Shown here piece after piece: positions 23,351 to 32,143 of a DNA stretch of 64,000 bases. The notes beneath the pieces are model-generated. The model was not told the origin of the DNA. It worked only from the letters and a program-made list of their open reading frames with translations, and did not search any database. Positions within the stretch are counted from its first letter, which is position 1, and every line of letters begins with the position of its first letter. A program made the position numbers and the translations under genes. Source of the DNA: JAGVSZ01 sp019137045 (GTDB lineage: Bacteria > Pseudomonadota > Gammaproteobacteria > Burkholderiales > SG8-39); NCBI GenBank assembly GCA_046347635.1, contig JAXMFT010000001.1:434001-498000 (forward strand). The letters are read 5' to 3'.

Positions 23351-24790
23351 TCACCCCGCCAGCACGTAGGCGGTCTTGACCGTCGTGTAGAACTCGACCG
23401 CGTAGCGCCCCTGCTCGCGCGGACCGTAGCTCGATCCCTTGCGGCCGCCGAACGGCACGTGGTAGTCGACGCCCGCGGTGGGCAGGTTGACCATCACCAT
23501 GCCCGCGGCCGAGTTGCGCTTGAAGTGCGCGGCGTGCTTGAGCGAGGTCGTGGCGATGCCCGACGAGAGCCCGAAGGGCGTGTCGTTGGCCACCGCGAGC
23601 GCCTCGTCGTAGTCCCTCACGCGGATGACCGAGGCCACCGGCCCGAAGATCTCCTCGCGGTTGATGCGCATCGCCGGAGTCGACTCGGTGAAGAGCGCCG
23701 GCTGGAGGTAGAAGCCGTCGGTGGCCCGCTTCAGCCGCTCGCCGCCGACCGCGAGCCGCGCGCCCTCGCGCTTGCCGAGGTCGATGTACTCGAGGTCCTG
23801 CTCGAGCTGCTTCTGGTCCACCACCGGGCCGACGTCGGTGCCGTCCTTGAGGGCGTCGTCCACCTTGAGGGTCTTGATCTTGTCCGCCAGGGCCGCGACG
23901 AAGCGGTCGTGGATGCCCTGCGTGACGACGAGCCGGCTCGCGGCGGTGCAGCGCTGGCCGGTGGAGAAGAACGCGCTCTGCAGCGCGCAGTTCACCGCGA
24001 CGTCGAGGTCGGCGTCGTCGAGCACCACCTGCGGGTTCTTGCCGCCCATCTCGAGCTGCACCTTCGCCAGCCGCTGCGCGCACGCCAGCGCGACCCCCTT
24101 GCCGACCGCCTGCGAGCCGGTGAACGACACCGCGGCGACGCGCGGGTCGTTGACGATCTTCTCGCCCACCACGGACCCGCGGCCCATCACCAGGTTGAAG
24201 ACACCCTGCGGAATGCCGCTGCGCGAGAGGATCTCGGCGAGCGCCCAGGCGCAGCCGGGCACGAGGTCCGCGGGCTTGAACACCACGCAGTTGCCGTACG
24301 CGAGCGCCGGGGCGATCTTCCACGCCGGGATCGCGATCGGAAAGTTCCAGGGCGTGATGATCCCGACGACGCCGACCGGCTCGCGCGTGATCTCCACGCC
24401 GATGCCCGGCCGCACCGACGGGAGGACCTCGCCCGCGAGGCGCAGGCACTCCCCGGCGAAGAACTTGAAGATGTAGCCGGCGCGCGCCGCCTCGCCGATG
24501 CCCTCCGGCTTCGTCTTGCCCTCCTCGCGCGAAAGGAGCGTGCCGAGCTCTTCCCTGCGGGCGAGGATCTCGGTGCCGATCCGGTCGAGGCTGTCCGCGC
24601 GCGCCTGGACGCTGCCGCGGCCCCAGGCGGGAAACGCCGCGCTCGCCGCGGCGATCGCGGCGTCGACCTGCGCTACGCCGGCGTGCGCGTACTGGCCGAC
24701 CACGTCGGCGAGGTTGGAGGGATTGACGTTGGCGGCGGCGCGCTCGCCCGCCACCCATGCGCCGTCGATGAAGTTCTCGCGCGTGCCCAT
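23351..24790 (-). CDS. NAD(P)-dependent aldehyde dehydrogenase
   Basis: 479-aa ALDH-superfamily enzyme. The catalytic Cys is in FFSTGQRCTAASRL, the general-base Glu in LEMGGKNPQVVL, the nucleotide-site SFTGSQAVGKGV and oxyanion Asn in IITPWNFPIAIPAWK. Closest in character to semialdehyde dehydrogenases of the alpha-ketoglutaric-semialdehyde (KGSADH) group, but substrate is not decided by motifs. It lies between a NIPSNAP protein and the ThDP enzyme in one minus-strand operon. Confidence 0.9.
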   Translation of the reverse strand: MGTRENFIDGAWVAGERAAANVNPSNLADVVGQYAHAGVAQVDAAIAAASAAFPAWGRGSVQARADSLDRIGTEILARREELGTLLSREEGKTKPEGIGEAARAGYIFKFFAGECLRLAGEVLPSVRPGIGVEITREPVGVVGIITPWNFPIAIPAWKIAPALAYGNCVVFKPADLVPGCAWALAEILSRSGIPQGVFNLVMGRGSVVGEKIVNDPRVAAVSFTGSQAVGKGVALACAQRLAKVQLEMGGKNPQVVLDDADLDVAVNCALQSAFFSTGQRCTAASRLVVTQGIHDRFVAALADKIKTLKVDDALKDGTDVGPVVDQKQLEQDLEYIDLGKREGARLAVGGERLKRATDGFYLQPALFTESTPAMRINREEIFGPVASVIRVRDYDEALAVANDTPFGLSSGIATTSLKHAAHFKRNSAAGMVMVNLPTAGVDYHVPFGGRKGSSYGPREQGRYAVEFYTTVKTAYVLAG

Positions 24791-24802
24791 GGCGGTGTCC
24801 TC

Positions 24803-25150
24803 TCAGGTCGTTTTCGACGCCTTCAGCATCGCCCGGAGCTGCGCGGCGAAGAACGGCGCCGGGACGAGGAGGCGCGACTCCTGGTGCGCGATGAGCGGCC
24901 GGACCTTCTGCACGTACGCCTGCCAGGCGGGGTCGGCGGTCATCTTCGCGCGGCACTCGGTGCGCTGCTGCAGGTCCTCGTAGGCCCACATGTGCACCAG
25001 CAGGTTGAGCGTGCCGATCTCGCTCGTGTAGTAGCCGACGAGCCCCGGGAGGTAGCGCGTCTGGATCGCCATCCCCTCCGCCTCGTACAGCTTGAGGTAA
25101 TCGGGCGTCTTGCCGGGGTGCATCGTGTAGATGCGCTCTTCGACGAACAT
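24803..25150 (-). CDS. NIPSNAP family protein
   Basis: 115 aa, single ferredoxin-like alpha/beta NIPSNAP domain: EERIYTMHPGKTPDYLKLYE at the start and GTLNLLVHMWAYEDLQQR in the middle. ATG at 25150 is used; upstream in-frame codons run into the divergent promoter. NIPSNAP proteins often accompany catabolic operons in Betaproteobacteria; their biochemical role is not established. First gene of the minus-strand operon with ALDH and the ThDP enzyme. Confidence 0.85.
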   Translation of the reverse strand: MFVEERIYTMHPGKTPDYLKLYEAEGMAIQTRYLPGLVGYYTSEIGTLNLLVHMWAYEDLQQRTECRAKMTADPAWQAYVQKVRPLIAHQESRLLVPAPFFAAQLRAMLKASKTT

Positions 25151-25193
25151 GCGCGGCTCCGGGCGGGAAGGGTCGGGGATTGTAGCGCCGCGG

Positions 25194-25222
25194 CCGGACG
25201 CAGCGGACGATTCCGCTAGAAT
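25194..25222 (+). promoter_or_regulatory. Putative promoter for the CoA-binding protein/metY operon
   Basis: CCGGAC (25194-25199), 17-bp spacer and TAGAAT (25217-25222), 28 nt before the ATG at 25251. Same -10 hexamer as upstream of gltI, the sensor kinase and the tRNA. Divergent NIPSNAP gene starts 100 nt away. Confidence 0.4.
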
Positions 25223-25250
25223 CGTCCGCACCCCCGCCCCACCCGTCTCC

Positions 25251-25724
25251 ATGACCGACGACATTCCCGGCCTGCGCCGCATCCTCGCGACGAGCAAGGT
25301 GCTCGCGGTGGTGGGCCTGTCGGCCGACTGGTTCCGGCCGAGTTACTTCGCCGCGAAATACATGCTCGAGCACGGCTACACGGTGATCCCGGTCAATCCG
25401 CGCTACGCGGCCATCCTCGGGCAGCAGTGCTACCGGTCGCTGCGCGAGATCCCCGTCAAGGTCGACATCGTCGACGTCTTCCGCAAGACCGCCGACGTCG
25501 GCCCGATCGCCGACGACGCGATCGCCATCGGAGCGAAAGTCCTGTGGCAGCAGCTCGGCGTCACCAACGCGGAGGCCGCGCGCAAGGCGGAGGCGGCGGG
25601 GCTGGAGACCGTCATGGACCGCTGCGTGAAGATCGAGCACGCGCGGCTCTTCGGCGGACTCAACTGGGCGGGCGTGAACACCCGGGTCATCTCGGCGAAG
25701 CGGCCGAAGTACAGCGCGAACTGA
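25251..25724 (+). CDS. CoA-binding protein (CoA_binding_2 family)
   Basis: 157-aa Rossmann-like protein of the YccU/succinyl-CoA-synthetase-alpha N-domain type: VLAVVGLSADWFRPSYFAAK (glycine-containing nucleotide loop), GYTVIPVNPRYAAILGQQCY, VDIVDVFRKTADV and LWQQLGVTNAEAARKAEAAG with the terminal MDRCVKIEHARL. Such proteins bind CoA; some are linked to persulfide or CoA-disulfide biology, but function is unproven. Start ATG at 25251 matches the family N-terminus. It is 4 nt before metY and so co-transcribed with it. Confidence 0.87.
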   Translation: MTDDIPGLRRILATSKVLAVVGLSADWFRPSYFAAKYMLEHGYTVIPVNPRYAAILGQQCYRSLREIPVKVDIVDVFRKTADVGPIADDAIAIGAKVLWQQLGVTNAEAARKAEAAGLETVMDRCVKIEHARLFGGLNWAGVNTRVISAKRPKYSAN

Positions 25725-25728
25725 GCCT

Positions 25729-27018
25729 ATGGCAGATCGCCGCTTCGGCTTCGAGACCCTCGCGCTCCACGCCGGCCAGATCCCCGACCCGGCCACCGGC
25801 GCGCGCGCGGCGCCGATCTACCAGACGACCTCCTTCGTCTTCGACTCGGCCGAGCACGCCGCGAGCCTCTTCAACCTGCAGACCTTCGGCAACGTCTACT
25901 CGCGCATCTCCAACCCGACGGTCGCGGTGTTCGAGGAGCGCATGGCCGCGCTCGAGGGCGGGCGCGCGGCCCTCGCGACCGCGACCGGCCAGTCGGCCGA
26001 AGCGGTGGCGATCATGACGCTGGTCGAGGCCGGCGACCACGTCGTGTCCGCCGCGACGCTGTACGGCGGCACCCACACGCTGCTCGGCGTGAACCTGAAG
26101 AAGTTCGGCGTCGAGACGACGTTCGTCGACGCCGACGATCCGGAGAACTTCCGCCGCGCGCTCAGGCCGAACACCAAGCTCCTGTACGCGGAGACGCTCG
26201 GCAATCCGTCGATCAACGTCGTCGACATCGAGCGCGTCGGGGCGATCGCGCGCGAAGCCGGCGTCCCGTTCGTGGTCGACAACACGGTGCCCTCGCCCTA
26301 TCTCTGCCGCCCCCTCGAGCACGGCGCCGACATCGTCGTGCACTCGGCCACCAAGTACATCGGCGGCCACGGCACCACGATGGGCGGGGTGATCGTCGAG
26401 TCGGGCAGGTTCCCCTGGGGCAACGGCAAGTTCCCCGGCATGACCACGCCTTCGCAGGGCTACCACGGGGTCATCTTCCACGAGACCTTCGGCGACTTCG
26501 GCTACACGATGCGCTGCCGCATGGAGACGATGCGCACGTTCGGGCCGGCGCTCGCGCCGTTCAACGCCTGGATGCTGCTGCAAGGCCTCGAGACCCTGCC
26601 GGTGCGCATGGACCGCCACTGCGCCAATGCGCTCAAGGTGGCCGAGTTCCTGTCGGCGCATCCGCAGGTCGCCTGGGTGAACTACCCCGGCCTGCCCGGG
26701 AACCGATACTACGAGCTCGCGCGCAAGGTCCTGCCGCGGGGCGCGAGCTCGCTGCTCTCGTTCGGGATCAAGGGCGGCGCGCGCGCGGGCGAGAAGTTCA
26801 TCGACGCCGCCACCTTCATGAGCCACCTCGCCAACATCGGCGACGCGAAGACGCTCGTCATCCATCCCGCGTCCACCACGCACCGCCAGATGAGCGAGGA
26901 AGACCAGGTGAAGGCCGGCGTCCTGCCCGAGATGATCCGCGTTTCGGTCGGGATCGAGACGGTCGACGACATCCTCTGGGACATCGATCAATCGCTGCAC
27001 GCAGCCGCAAAGGGGTAG
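25729..27018 (+). CDS. metY: O-acetylhomoserine sulfhydrylase/aminocarboxypropyltransferase
   Basis: PLP enzyme that makes homocysteine from O-acetylhomoserine and sulfide (direct sulfhydrylation), 429 aa, the usual MetY length. Cys/Met-metabolism features: FETLALHAGQIPDPATGARA, YSRISNPTV, and the PLP-lysine region VVHSATKYIGGHGTTMGG. In a sulfur oxidiser this would couple intracellular sulfide with methionine synthesis. It sits between the CoA-binding protein and a zinc alcohol dehydrogenase, each 3-4 nt apart. Confidence 0.92.
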   Translation: MADRRFGFETLALHAGQIPDPATGARAAPIYQTTSFVFDSAEHAASLFNLQTFGNVYSRISNPTVAVFEERMAALEGGRAALATATGQSAEAVAIMTLVEAGDHVVSAATLYGGTHTLLGVNLKKFGVETTFVDADDPENFRRALRPNTKLLYAETLGNPSINVVDIERVGAIAREAGVPFVVDNTVPSPYLCRPLEHGADIVVHSATKYIGGHGTTMGGVIVESGRFPWGNGKFPGMTTPSQGYHGVIFHETFGDFGYTMRCRMETMRTFGPALAPFNAWMLLQGLETLPVRMDRHCANALKVAEFLSAHPQVAWVNYPGLPGNRYYELARKVLPRGASSLLSFGIKGGARAGEKFIDAATFMSHLANIGDAKTLVIHPASTTHRQMSEEDQVKAGVLPEMIRVSVGIETVDDILWDIDQSLHAAAKG

Positions 27019-27021
27019 GCA

Positions 27022-28092
27022 ATGATCAGCTACGACATCGTGGAGCACGGCAAGCCGCTGCAGCGCGTGATGAAGGACACGCCCCGGCCGCAGGGCACGG
27101 AGGTGCTGGTGCGCATCACGCGCTCGGGCGTGTGCCACTCCGACCTGCACATCTGGGACGGGTACTTCGACCTCGGCGGCGGCAAGCGCTTCTACGTGAA
27201 GGACCGCGGCTGCGTCCCGCCGTTCACGCTCGGGCACGAGCCGTTCGGCGTGGTGGAGGCGCTCGGCCCCGACGCGCAGGGCGTCGCCGTCGGGCAGAAG
27301 CGGCTCGTCTACCCCTGGCTCGGCTGCGGGACGTGCGCGGCGTGCAAGGCGGAGCGCGAGAACTACTGCCTCCAGTCGCGCATCCCCGGGGTGAACCGCG
27401 CGGGCGCCTACGCCACGCACCTCCTCGTGCCCGACGCGAAATATCTGGTGGACGCCGCCGGGATCGAGGAGGGCTTCGCCGCGACCCTCGCCTGCTCCGG
27501 CGTCACCGTGTACAGCGCGGTCCGCAAGCTGCCCGCACTCGCCGCGCACGAGTGGGTGGCCGTGCTCGGCTGCGGCGGGCTCGGCCTGATCGCGCTCTCG
27601 ACGCTGCGCGCGCTCGGCATCGGGCGCGTGATCGCGTGCGACGTCGACGAGTCGAAGTTCCCCGCCGCGCGCGCTGCCGGCGCGGCCGAGACGGTCCACT
27701 CGCGCGACCACGCCGCGGCGCTCGCGGCGATCCAGCGCGCCTCCGGCGGCGCGGTCGCCGGCGTGCTCGACTTCGTGGGCATGCCCGCGACCTTCGCCCT
27801 CGGCACGGCCGCGGCGTCCCTCGCCAAGGGCGGGCGCTACATCCTCGTGGGCCTGTTCGGGGGCGAGGCGACCTTCTCCCTGCCGCCGATCGCCCAGCGC
27901 GCGCTCGCGATCATGGGCTCCTACGTCGGCAACCTGCAGGAGCTGCGCGAGGTGGTCGCGCTCGCGCAGAGCGGCAAGCTCCAGCCCACGCCGGTGGAGA
28001 TCCGCCCGGCGACCGAGGTGAACCGCACGCTCGACGAGCTGAAGGCCGGGAAGATCGTCGGGCGCGTCGCGCTCGACCTGGAGCGCGCATGA
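27022..28092 (+). CDS. Zinc-dependent alcohol dehydrogenase
   Basis: 356-aa medium-chain dehydrogenase. Catalytic zinc ligands are in GVCHSDLH and GHEPFG; the structural zinc loop is CGTCAACKAERENYC; the Rossmann motif is VAVLGCGGLGLIALS with a following CDVDE that suggests NAD preference. It matches alcohol dehydrogenases often seen beside gamma-glutamyltransferase/MetY genes in Burkholderiales. It overlaps the next start by 4 nt (ATGA). Confidence 0.9.
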   Translation: MISYDIVEHGKPLQRVMKDTPRPQGTEVLVRITRSGVCHSDLHIWDGYFDLGGGKRFYVKDRGCVPPFTLGHEPFGVVEALGPDAQGVAVGQKRLVYPWLGCGTCAACKAERENYCLQSRIPGVNRAGAYATHLLVPDAKYLVDAAGIEEGFAATLACSGVTVYSAVRKLPALAAHEWVAVLGCGGLGLIALSTLRALGIGRVIACDVDESKFPAARAAGAAETVHSRDHAAALAAIQRASGGAVAGVLDFVGMPATFALGTAAASLAKGGRYILVGLFGGEATFSLPPIAQRALAIMGSYVGNLQELREVVALAQSGKLQPTPVEIRPATEVNRTLDELKAGKIVGRVALDLERA

Positions 28093-29702
28093 ACGACCGC
28101 AGCACCCCTGCCCTGCCGCTCGGCGACCTCACCAGCCGCTATCGGACCGCGCGCCGGCCGACGCTCGCGGCGAACGTCGTGTCGACCTCGCAGCCGCTCG
28201 CCGCGCAGGCGGGCCTGCAGGCGCTCGCCGCCGGCGGCAACGCGATCGACGCGGCGCTCGCCGCCGCGATCACGCTCACGATCGTCGAGCCGATCTCGAA
28301 CGGCATCGGCTCGGACCTGTTCGCGATTCTCTGGGACGGGAAGGCGCTGCACGGCCTGAACGCCTCCGGCCGCTCGCCCGCGGCGTGGACGCCCGACTAC
28401 TTCGCGCGGCAGCAGGCCGTCCCGCAGCGCGGCTGGAACTCGGTGTCGGTACCGGGCTGCGTGTCGGCGTGGGCGGAGCTCGCCGAGCGCTTCGGCCGGC
28501 TCTCGTTCGAGCGGCTCTTCGACGCGGCCATCCGGTACGCGTTCGACGGCTACCTCGTCTCGCCCTTCGTCGCGCAGCGCTGGGCGCTGCAGGTGCCGGA
28601 GCTGAAGGCGCAGCCCGGCTTCGCCGACGCGTTCATGCCCGACGGCAGGGCGCCGCGCGCGGGGGAGCGCTTCCGCCTGCGCGCGGCGGCGACGACGCTC
28701 GAGCTGATCGCGGAGACGCGCGGGAAGGCCTTCTACCAGGGCGAGCTCGCGGAGAAGCTCGTGGCGCACTCGAGCGCCAGCGGCGGGGCGATGGCGCGCC
28801 CCGATCTCGCCGCGCACGCCAACGACTGGGTCGGGACGATCACGCAGGACTACCGCGGCTTCACCGTGCACGAGATCCCGCCGAACGGCCAGGGCATCGT
28901 GTGCCTGATGGCGCTCGGGATGCTGCAGCACTTCGACGTCGCGAGCCTGCCGGTCGACTCGGCCGACAGCGTGCACCTGCAGATCGAGGCGGTGAAGCTC
29001 GCGTTCGCCGACGCGCGCCGCTACGTCGCCGACCCGGCGGCGATGGACGCGAGCCCGGCGGCGCTGCTCGACCGCGACTATCTCGCTTCGCGGGCGCGCC
29101 TGATCGACCTGAAGCGCGCGCAGGACTTCGGCCACGGCTCACCCCCGCGCGGCGGCACGATCTACCTCACCGCGGCGGACGCCGAAGGCCGCATGGTCTC
29201 GCTCATCCAGTCGAACTACATGGGCTTCGGGTCGGGCGTGGTGGTGCCGGGCACCGGGATCAGCCTGCAGAACCGCGGCGCCGGGTTCGTGCTCGCCGAC
29301 GGCCATCCGAACCGCGTGGGCCCGCGCAAGCGGCCCTACCACACCATCATCCCCGGCTTCGTGACCCGGGGCGGCGAGCCGGTGATGAGCTTCGGCCTGA
29401 TGGGCGGCACGATGCAGCCGCAGGGGCACACGCAGCTCATGGTGCGCCTGGCCGACTACGGCCAGGACCCGCAGAGCGCGATCGACGGGCCGCGCTTTCG
29501 CATCATGAACGGCCTCGACATCAACGTGGAGCCGTCGTTTCCCGGCGCCACGCTCGCGGAGCTGGCGCGGCGCGGGCACCGGCTGGTGCAGCTGCCCGAG
29601 GGCTACATGGACTTCGGGTGCGCGCAGATCGCGCTGAAGGTGGACGGCGGCTACGTGTGCGCGTCGGACGCGCGGCGCGACTCGCTCGCGGTCGGTTTCT
29701 GA
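28089..29702 (+). CDS. Gamma-glutamyltransferase family protein
   Basis: Ntn-hydrolase of the GGT family, 537 aa, which cleaves gamma-glutamyl amides such as glutathione after autoprocessing. The nucleophile Thr357 follows HGSPPRGG (processing would give a small subunit of ~180 aa), and the large subunit shows ANVVSTSQPLAAQAGLQAL and the PNGQGI and GMLQHF-type segments. No signal peptide is apparent, so it is predicted cytoplasmic, unlike classic periplasmic GGT. It is next to an amidase, suggesting amide or glutathione-conjugate breakdown. Confidence 0.87.
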   Translation: MNDRSTPALPLGDLTSRYRTARRPTLAANVVSTSQPLAAQAGLQALAAGGNAIDAALAAAITLTIVEPISNGIGSDLFAILWDGKALHGLNASGRSPAAWTPDYFARQQAVPQRGWNSVSVPGCVSAWAELAERFGRLSFERLFDAAIRYAFDGYLVSPFVAQRWALQVPELKAQPGFADAFMPDGRAPRAGERFRLRAAATTLELIAETRGKAFYQGELAEKLVAHSSASGGAMARPDLAAHANDWVGTITQDYRGFTVHEIPPNGQGIVCLMALGMLQHFDVASLPVDSADSVHLQIEAVKLAFADARRYVADPAAMDASPAALLDRDYLASRARLIDLKRAQDFGHGSPPRGGTIYLTAADAEGRMVSLIQSNYMGFGSGVVVPGTGISLQNRGAGFVLADGHPNRVGPRKRPYHTIIPGFVTRGGEPVMSFGLMGGTMQPQGHTQLMVRLADYGQDPQSAIDGPRFRIMNGLDINVEPSFPGATLAELARRGHRLVQLPEGYMDFGCAQIALKVDGGYVCASDARRDSLAVGF

Positions 29703-29706
29703 GGCG

Positions 29707-31116
29707 ATGAGCGCCGAGCTCTGCTTCCTCTCCGCGACCGAGCTCGTCGCGCGCTACGCCGCGCGGACGCTTTCCCCGGTCGAGGTCGCCCGCGCGGTGC
29801 TCGCGCGCATCGAGGCGCTCAACCCGCAGCTGAACGCCTACTGTCTCGTCGACGCCGACGGCGCGCTCGCCGCGGCGCGCGCGTCGGAGGCGCGCTGGAT
29901 GAAGGGCGCGCCGGCCGGCCCCGTGGACGGCGTGCCGGCGTCGATCAAGGACCTCGTGCACGCGCGGGGCTGGCCGACGCTGCGCGGGTCGCGGACGGTC
30001 GATCCGGCCGGGCCCTGGCCCGACGACGCGCCGGCGACCGCGCGCCTGCGCGAGTCGGGCGCGGTGCTGCTCGGCAAGACCTGCACGCCCGAGTTCGGCT
30101 GGAAGGGCGTCACCGACAGCGCGCTCACCGGCGTCACGCGCAATCCCTGGCACCTCGAGCGCACCCCGGGCGGCTCGAGCGGCGGCGCGTCCGCGCAGGT
30201 CGCCGCCGGCCTCGGGCAGCTCGCGGTGGGCACCGACGGGGGCGGCTCGATCCGCATCCCGTGCGCCTTCACCGGCATCTCGGGCATCAAGGCCAACTTC
30301 GGGCGGGTGCCGGCGTGGCCGCTCTCGCCGATGGGCACCGTCGCGCACGTCGGCCCGATGGCGCGCACGATCGCCGACTGCGCGCTCATGCTGAACGTGC
30401 TGGCGCGGCCCGACGCGCGCGACTGGTACGCGCTGCCGCACGACGCGCGCGACTGGACCGCGGGGCTCGACGCCGGCGTGCAGGGGCTGCGGATCGCCTA
30501 CAGCCCGCGCCTCGGCTACGTGCAGCACGTCCATCCGGAGGTCGAGGCGCGCGTGGCGGACGCCGTCGGGAAGCTCGCCGAGCTCGGCGCGACCGTCGAC
30601 CGGGCCGACCCCGGCTTCGCCGACTGCAGCGGCGCGTTCGCCGTGCACTGGACGAGCGGCGCGTACAACGCGCTGCGGCGCCTGCCGGCGGACAAGCTCG
30701 CCCTGGTCGAGCCGGGCCTGGTGCGCTGGTTCGAGGCGGGGTCCAAGTGGACGCTCGACCAGTACCTGGACGCGGTCGCCGCGCGGCAGGCGCTCGGCGA
30801 GCACATGCGCCGCTTCCACGAGCGGTGGGACCTCCTCGCCACGCCCGCGCTCGCGGTCCCGGCGTTCGCGGTGGGGCGCGTCGTTCCGGACGGCCCGCCG
30901 CACGCCGACCGCGACGACTGGACGACGTGGACGCCGTTCAGCTACCCGTTCAACCTGACGCAGCAGCCGGCGCTGTCGGTGCCGTGCGGGTTCACCGCCG
31001 ACGGACTGCCGGTCGGGCTGCAGCTCGTCGCGCCGCAGCACCGCGAGGATCTCTGCCTGCGCGCGGCGCACGCGTTCCAGCTGGCGACCGCGCACCTGAA
31101 GCGCCCACCGCTTTGA
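29707..31116 (+). CDS. Amidase signature-family enzyme
   Basis: 469-aa amidase with the Ser-cisSer-Lys triad: Lys in VPASIKDLVHARG, the glycine/serine-rich signature TPGGSSGGASAQVAAGLG and TDGGGSIRIPCAFTGI. Cytoplasmic, no signal. It hydrolyses an amide of unknown identity; GatA is unlikely because gatB/C are absent. Last gene of the plus-strand run starting at 25251; the following 400 bp carries only a gene remnant. Confidence 0.88.
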   Translation: MSAELCFLSATELVARYAARTLSPVEVARAVLARIEALNPQLNAYCLVDADGALAAARASEARWMKGAPAGPVDGVPASIKDLVHARGWPTLRGSRTVDPAGPWPDDAPATARLRESGAVLLGKTCTPEFGWKGVTDSALTGVTRNPWHLERTPGGSSGGASAQVAAGLGQLAVGTDGGGSIRIPCAFTGISGIKANFGRVPAWPLSPMGTVAHVGPMARTIADCALMLNVLARPDARDWYALPHDARDWTAGLDAGVQGLRIAYSPRLGYVQHVHPEVEARVADAVGKLAELGATVDRADPGFADCSGAFAVHWTSGAYNALRRLPADKLALVEPGLVRWFEAGSKWTLDQYLDAVAARQALGEHMRRFHERWDLLATPALAVPAFAVGRVVPDGPPHADRDDWTTWTPFSYPFNLTQQPALSVPCGFTADGLPVGLQLVAPQHREDLCLRAAHAFQLATAHLKRPPL

Positions 31117-31137
31117 CGCCGCGGCTCGAGGCGCTCG

Positions 31138-31491
31138 ATCGGGGAGGGTTCCCTCTTTCACGAGCAGTTCGGGTACTTCGCACAGGGAGTCGGCGAGTCG
31201 ACCGCGGTGCTGCCCGCGGGCTGGAAGAAGCGCCTGGTGCGCGAAAAGATCGCGAGCACGGGCGGAATCGAAGGGCTCTGCCTCGAGGGGCACGATCGCG
31301 CCCTCTCCAAGTATGCCGCCGGCCGGAGGAGAGACCTCGAATTCACGCGCGCGCTGGCGCGACATGGAATGACCCGTCGGCGCACGTTGCTCGCCCGCGC
31401 CGCGACCACGGCGCTCACGCCGGAGGTCCGGCGCCGAGTCGAGGGACGCATCGTCCGCGACTTCGCGCGGGCGCGTCCCGGGAAGAGATGA
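31138..31491 (+). pseudogene. 5'-truncated DUF6036-like nucleotidyltransferase remnant
   Basis: An open frame without a credible start encodes GEGSLFHEQFGYFAQGV, ESTAVLPAGWKKRLV, EGLCLEGHDRALSKYAAGR and RDLEFTRALARHGM, the C-terminal half of DUF6036 nucleotidyltransferase-fold proteins, which can be parts of toxin-antitoxin-like pairs. The N-terminal catalytic half is absent; upstream sequence to the amidase stop holds nothing recognisable. A GTG at 31207 could start a 94-aa peptide but would cut the domain. Best read as a remnant. Confidence 0.6.
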
Positions 31492-31534
31492 GCGCGTTGC
31501 GCACGCAGCGACGACACCGAGGAGGAGACCGACG

Positions 31535-32143
31535 ATGCTGAAGATCTGGGGCCGGGTGAACTCGATCAACGTGCAGAAGGTGATGTGGACGGTCGCGGAG
31601 CTGAACGTTCCGCACACCCGCGTCGACGCCGGCATGGCGTTCGGCGTGGTCGGCACCCCCGAGTACCGCGCGCTGAACCCGAACGGCCGCGTGCCGACGA
31701 TCGACTACGACGGCTTCGTCCTGTGGGAGTCGAACACCATCGTGCGCTACCTCTACGCCCGGCACGGCCCGGCGCGCACGCTCGAGGAGAGCTACGCGGC
31801 CGAGAAGTGGATGGACTGGGTGCTCGCCACGCTCGCCGCGCCCGTCACCACCGCCTTCTGGCAGCTCATCCGCACCCCGGCCGAGAAGCGCGACGACGGC
31901 GCGGTCGCGGCCGCGGTCGAGCAGGCGGCCGACGCCTTCAAGATCGCCGACGACGCGCTCGCGTCGCAGCCGTACCTGTCCGGCCGCGCGCTCTCGATGG
32001 GCGACGTCCCGCTCGGCTGCTTCGTGCACCGCTGGTTGAACCTGCCGGTCGAGCGGCCGGCGCACCCCAACATCACGCGCTACTACGAGCGGCTGCAGTC
32101 GCACCCCGCGTACCGGCAGCACGTGATGATCCCGCTCTCCTGA
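31535..32143 (+). CDS. Glutathione S-transferase family protein
   Basis: 202 aa with an N-terminal thioredoxin-like GST domain (MLKIWGRVNSINVQKVMWTV; GRVPTIDYDGFVLWESNTI with the cis-Pro and glutathione-contacting ES pair) and an all-alpha C-terminal domain (ALSMGDVPLGCF N-capping region). Serine in the RVNSIN segment may be the catalytic residue. GAGGAG lies before the ATG. Its last ~70 nt overlap the 3' end of a convergent peptidase gene. Confidence 0.88.
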   Translation: MLKIWGRVNSINVQKVMWTVAELNVPHTRVDAGMAFGVVGTPEYRALNPNGRVPTIDYDGFVLWESNTIVRYLYARHGPARTLEESYAAEKWMDWVLATLAAPVTTAFWQLIRTPAEKRDDGAVAAAVEQAADAFKIADDALASQPYLSGRALSMGDVPLGCFVHRWLNLPVERPAHPNITRYYERLQSHPAYRQHVMIPLS

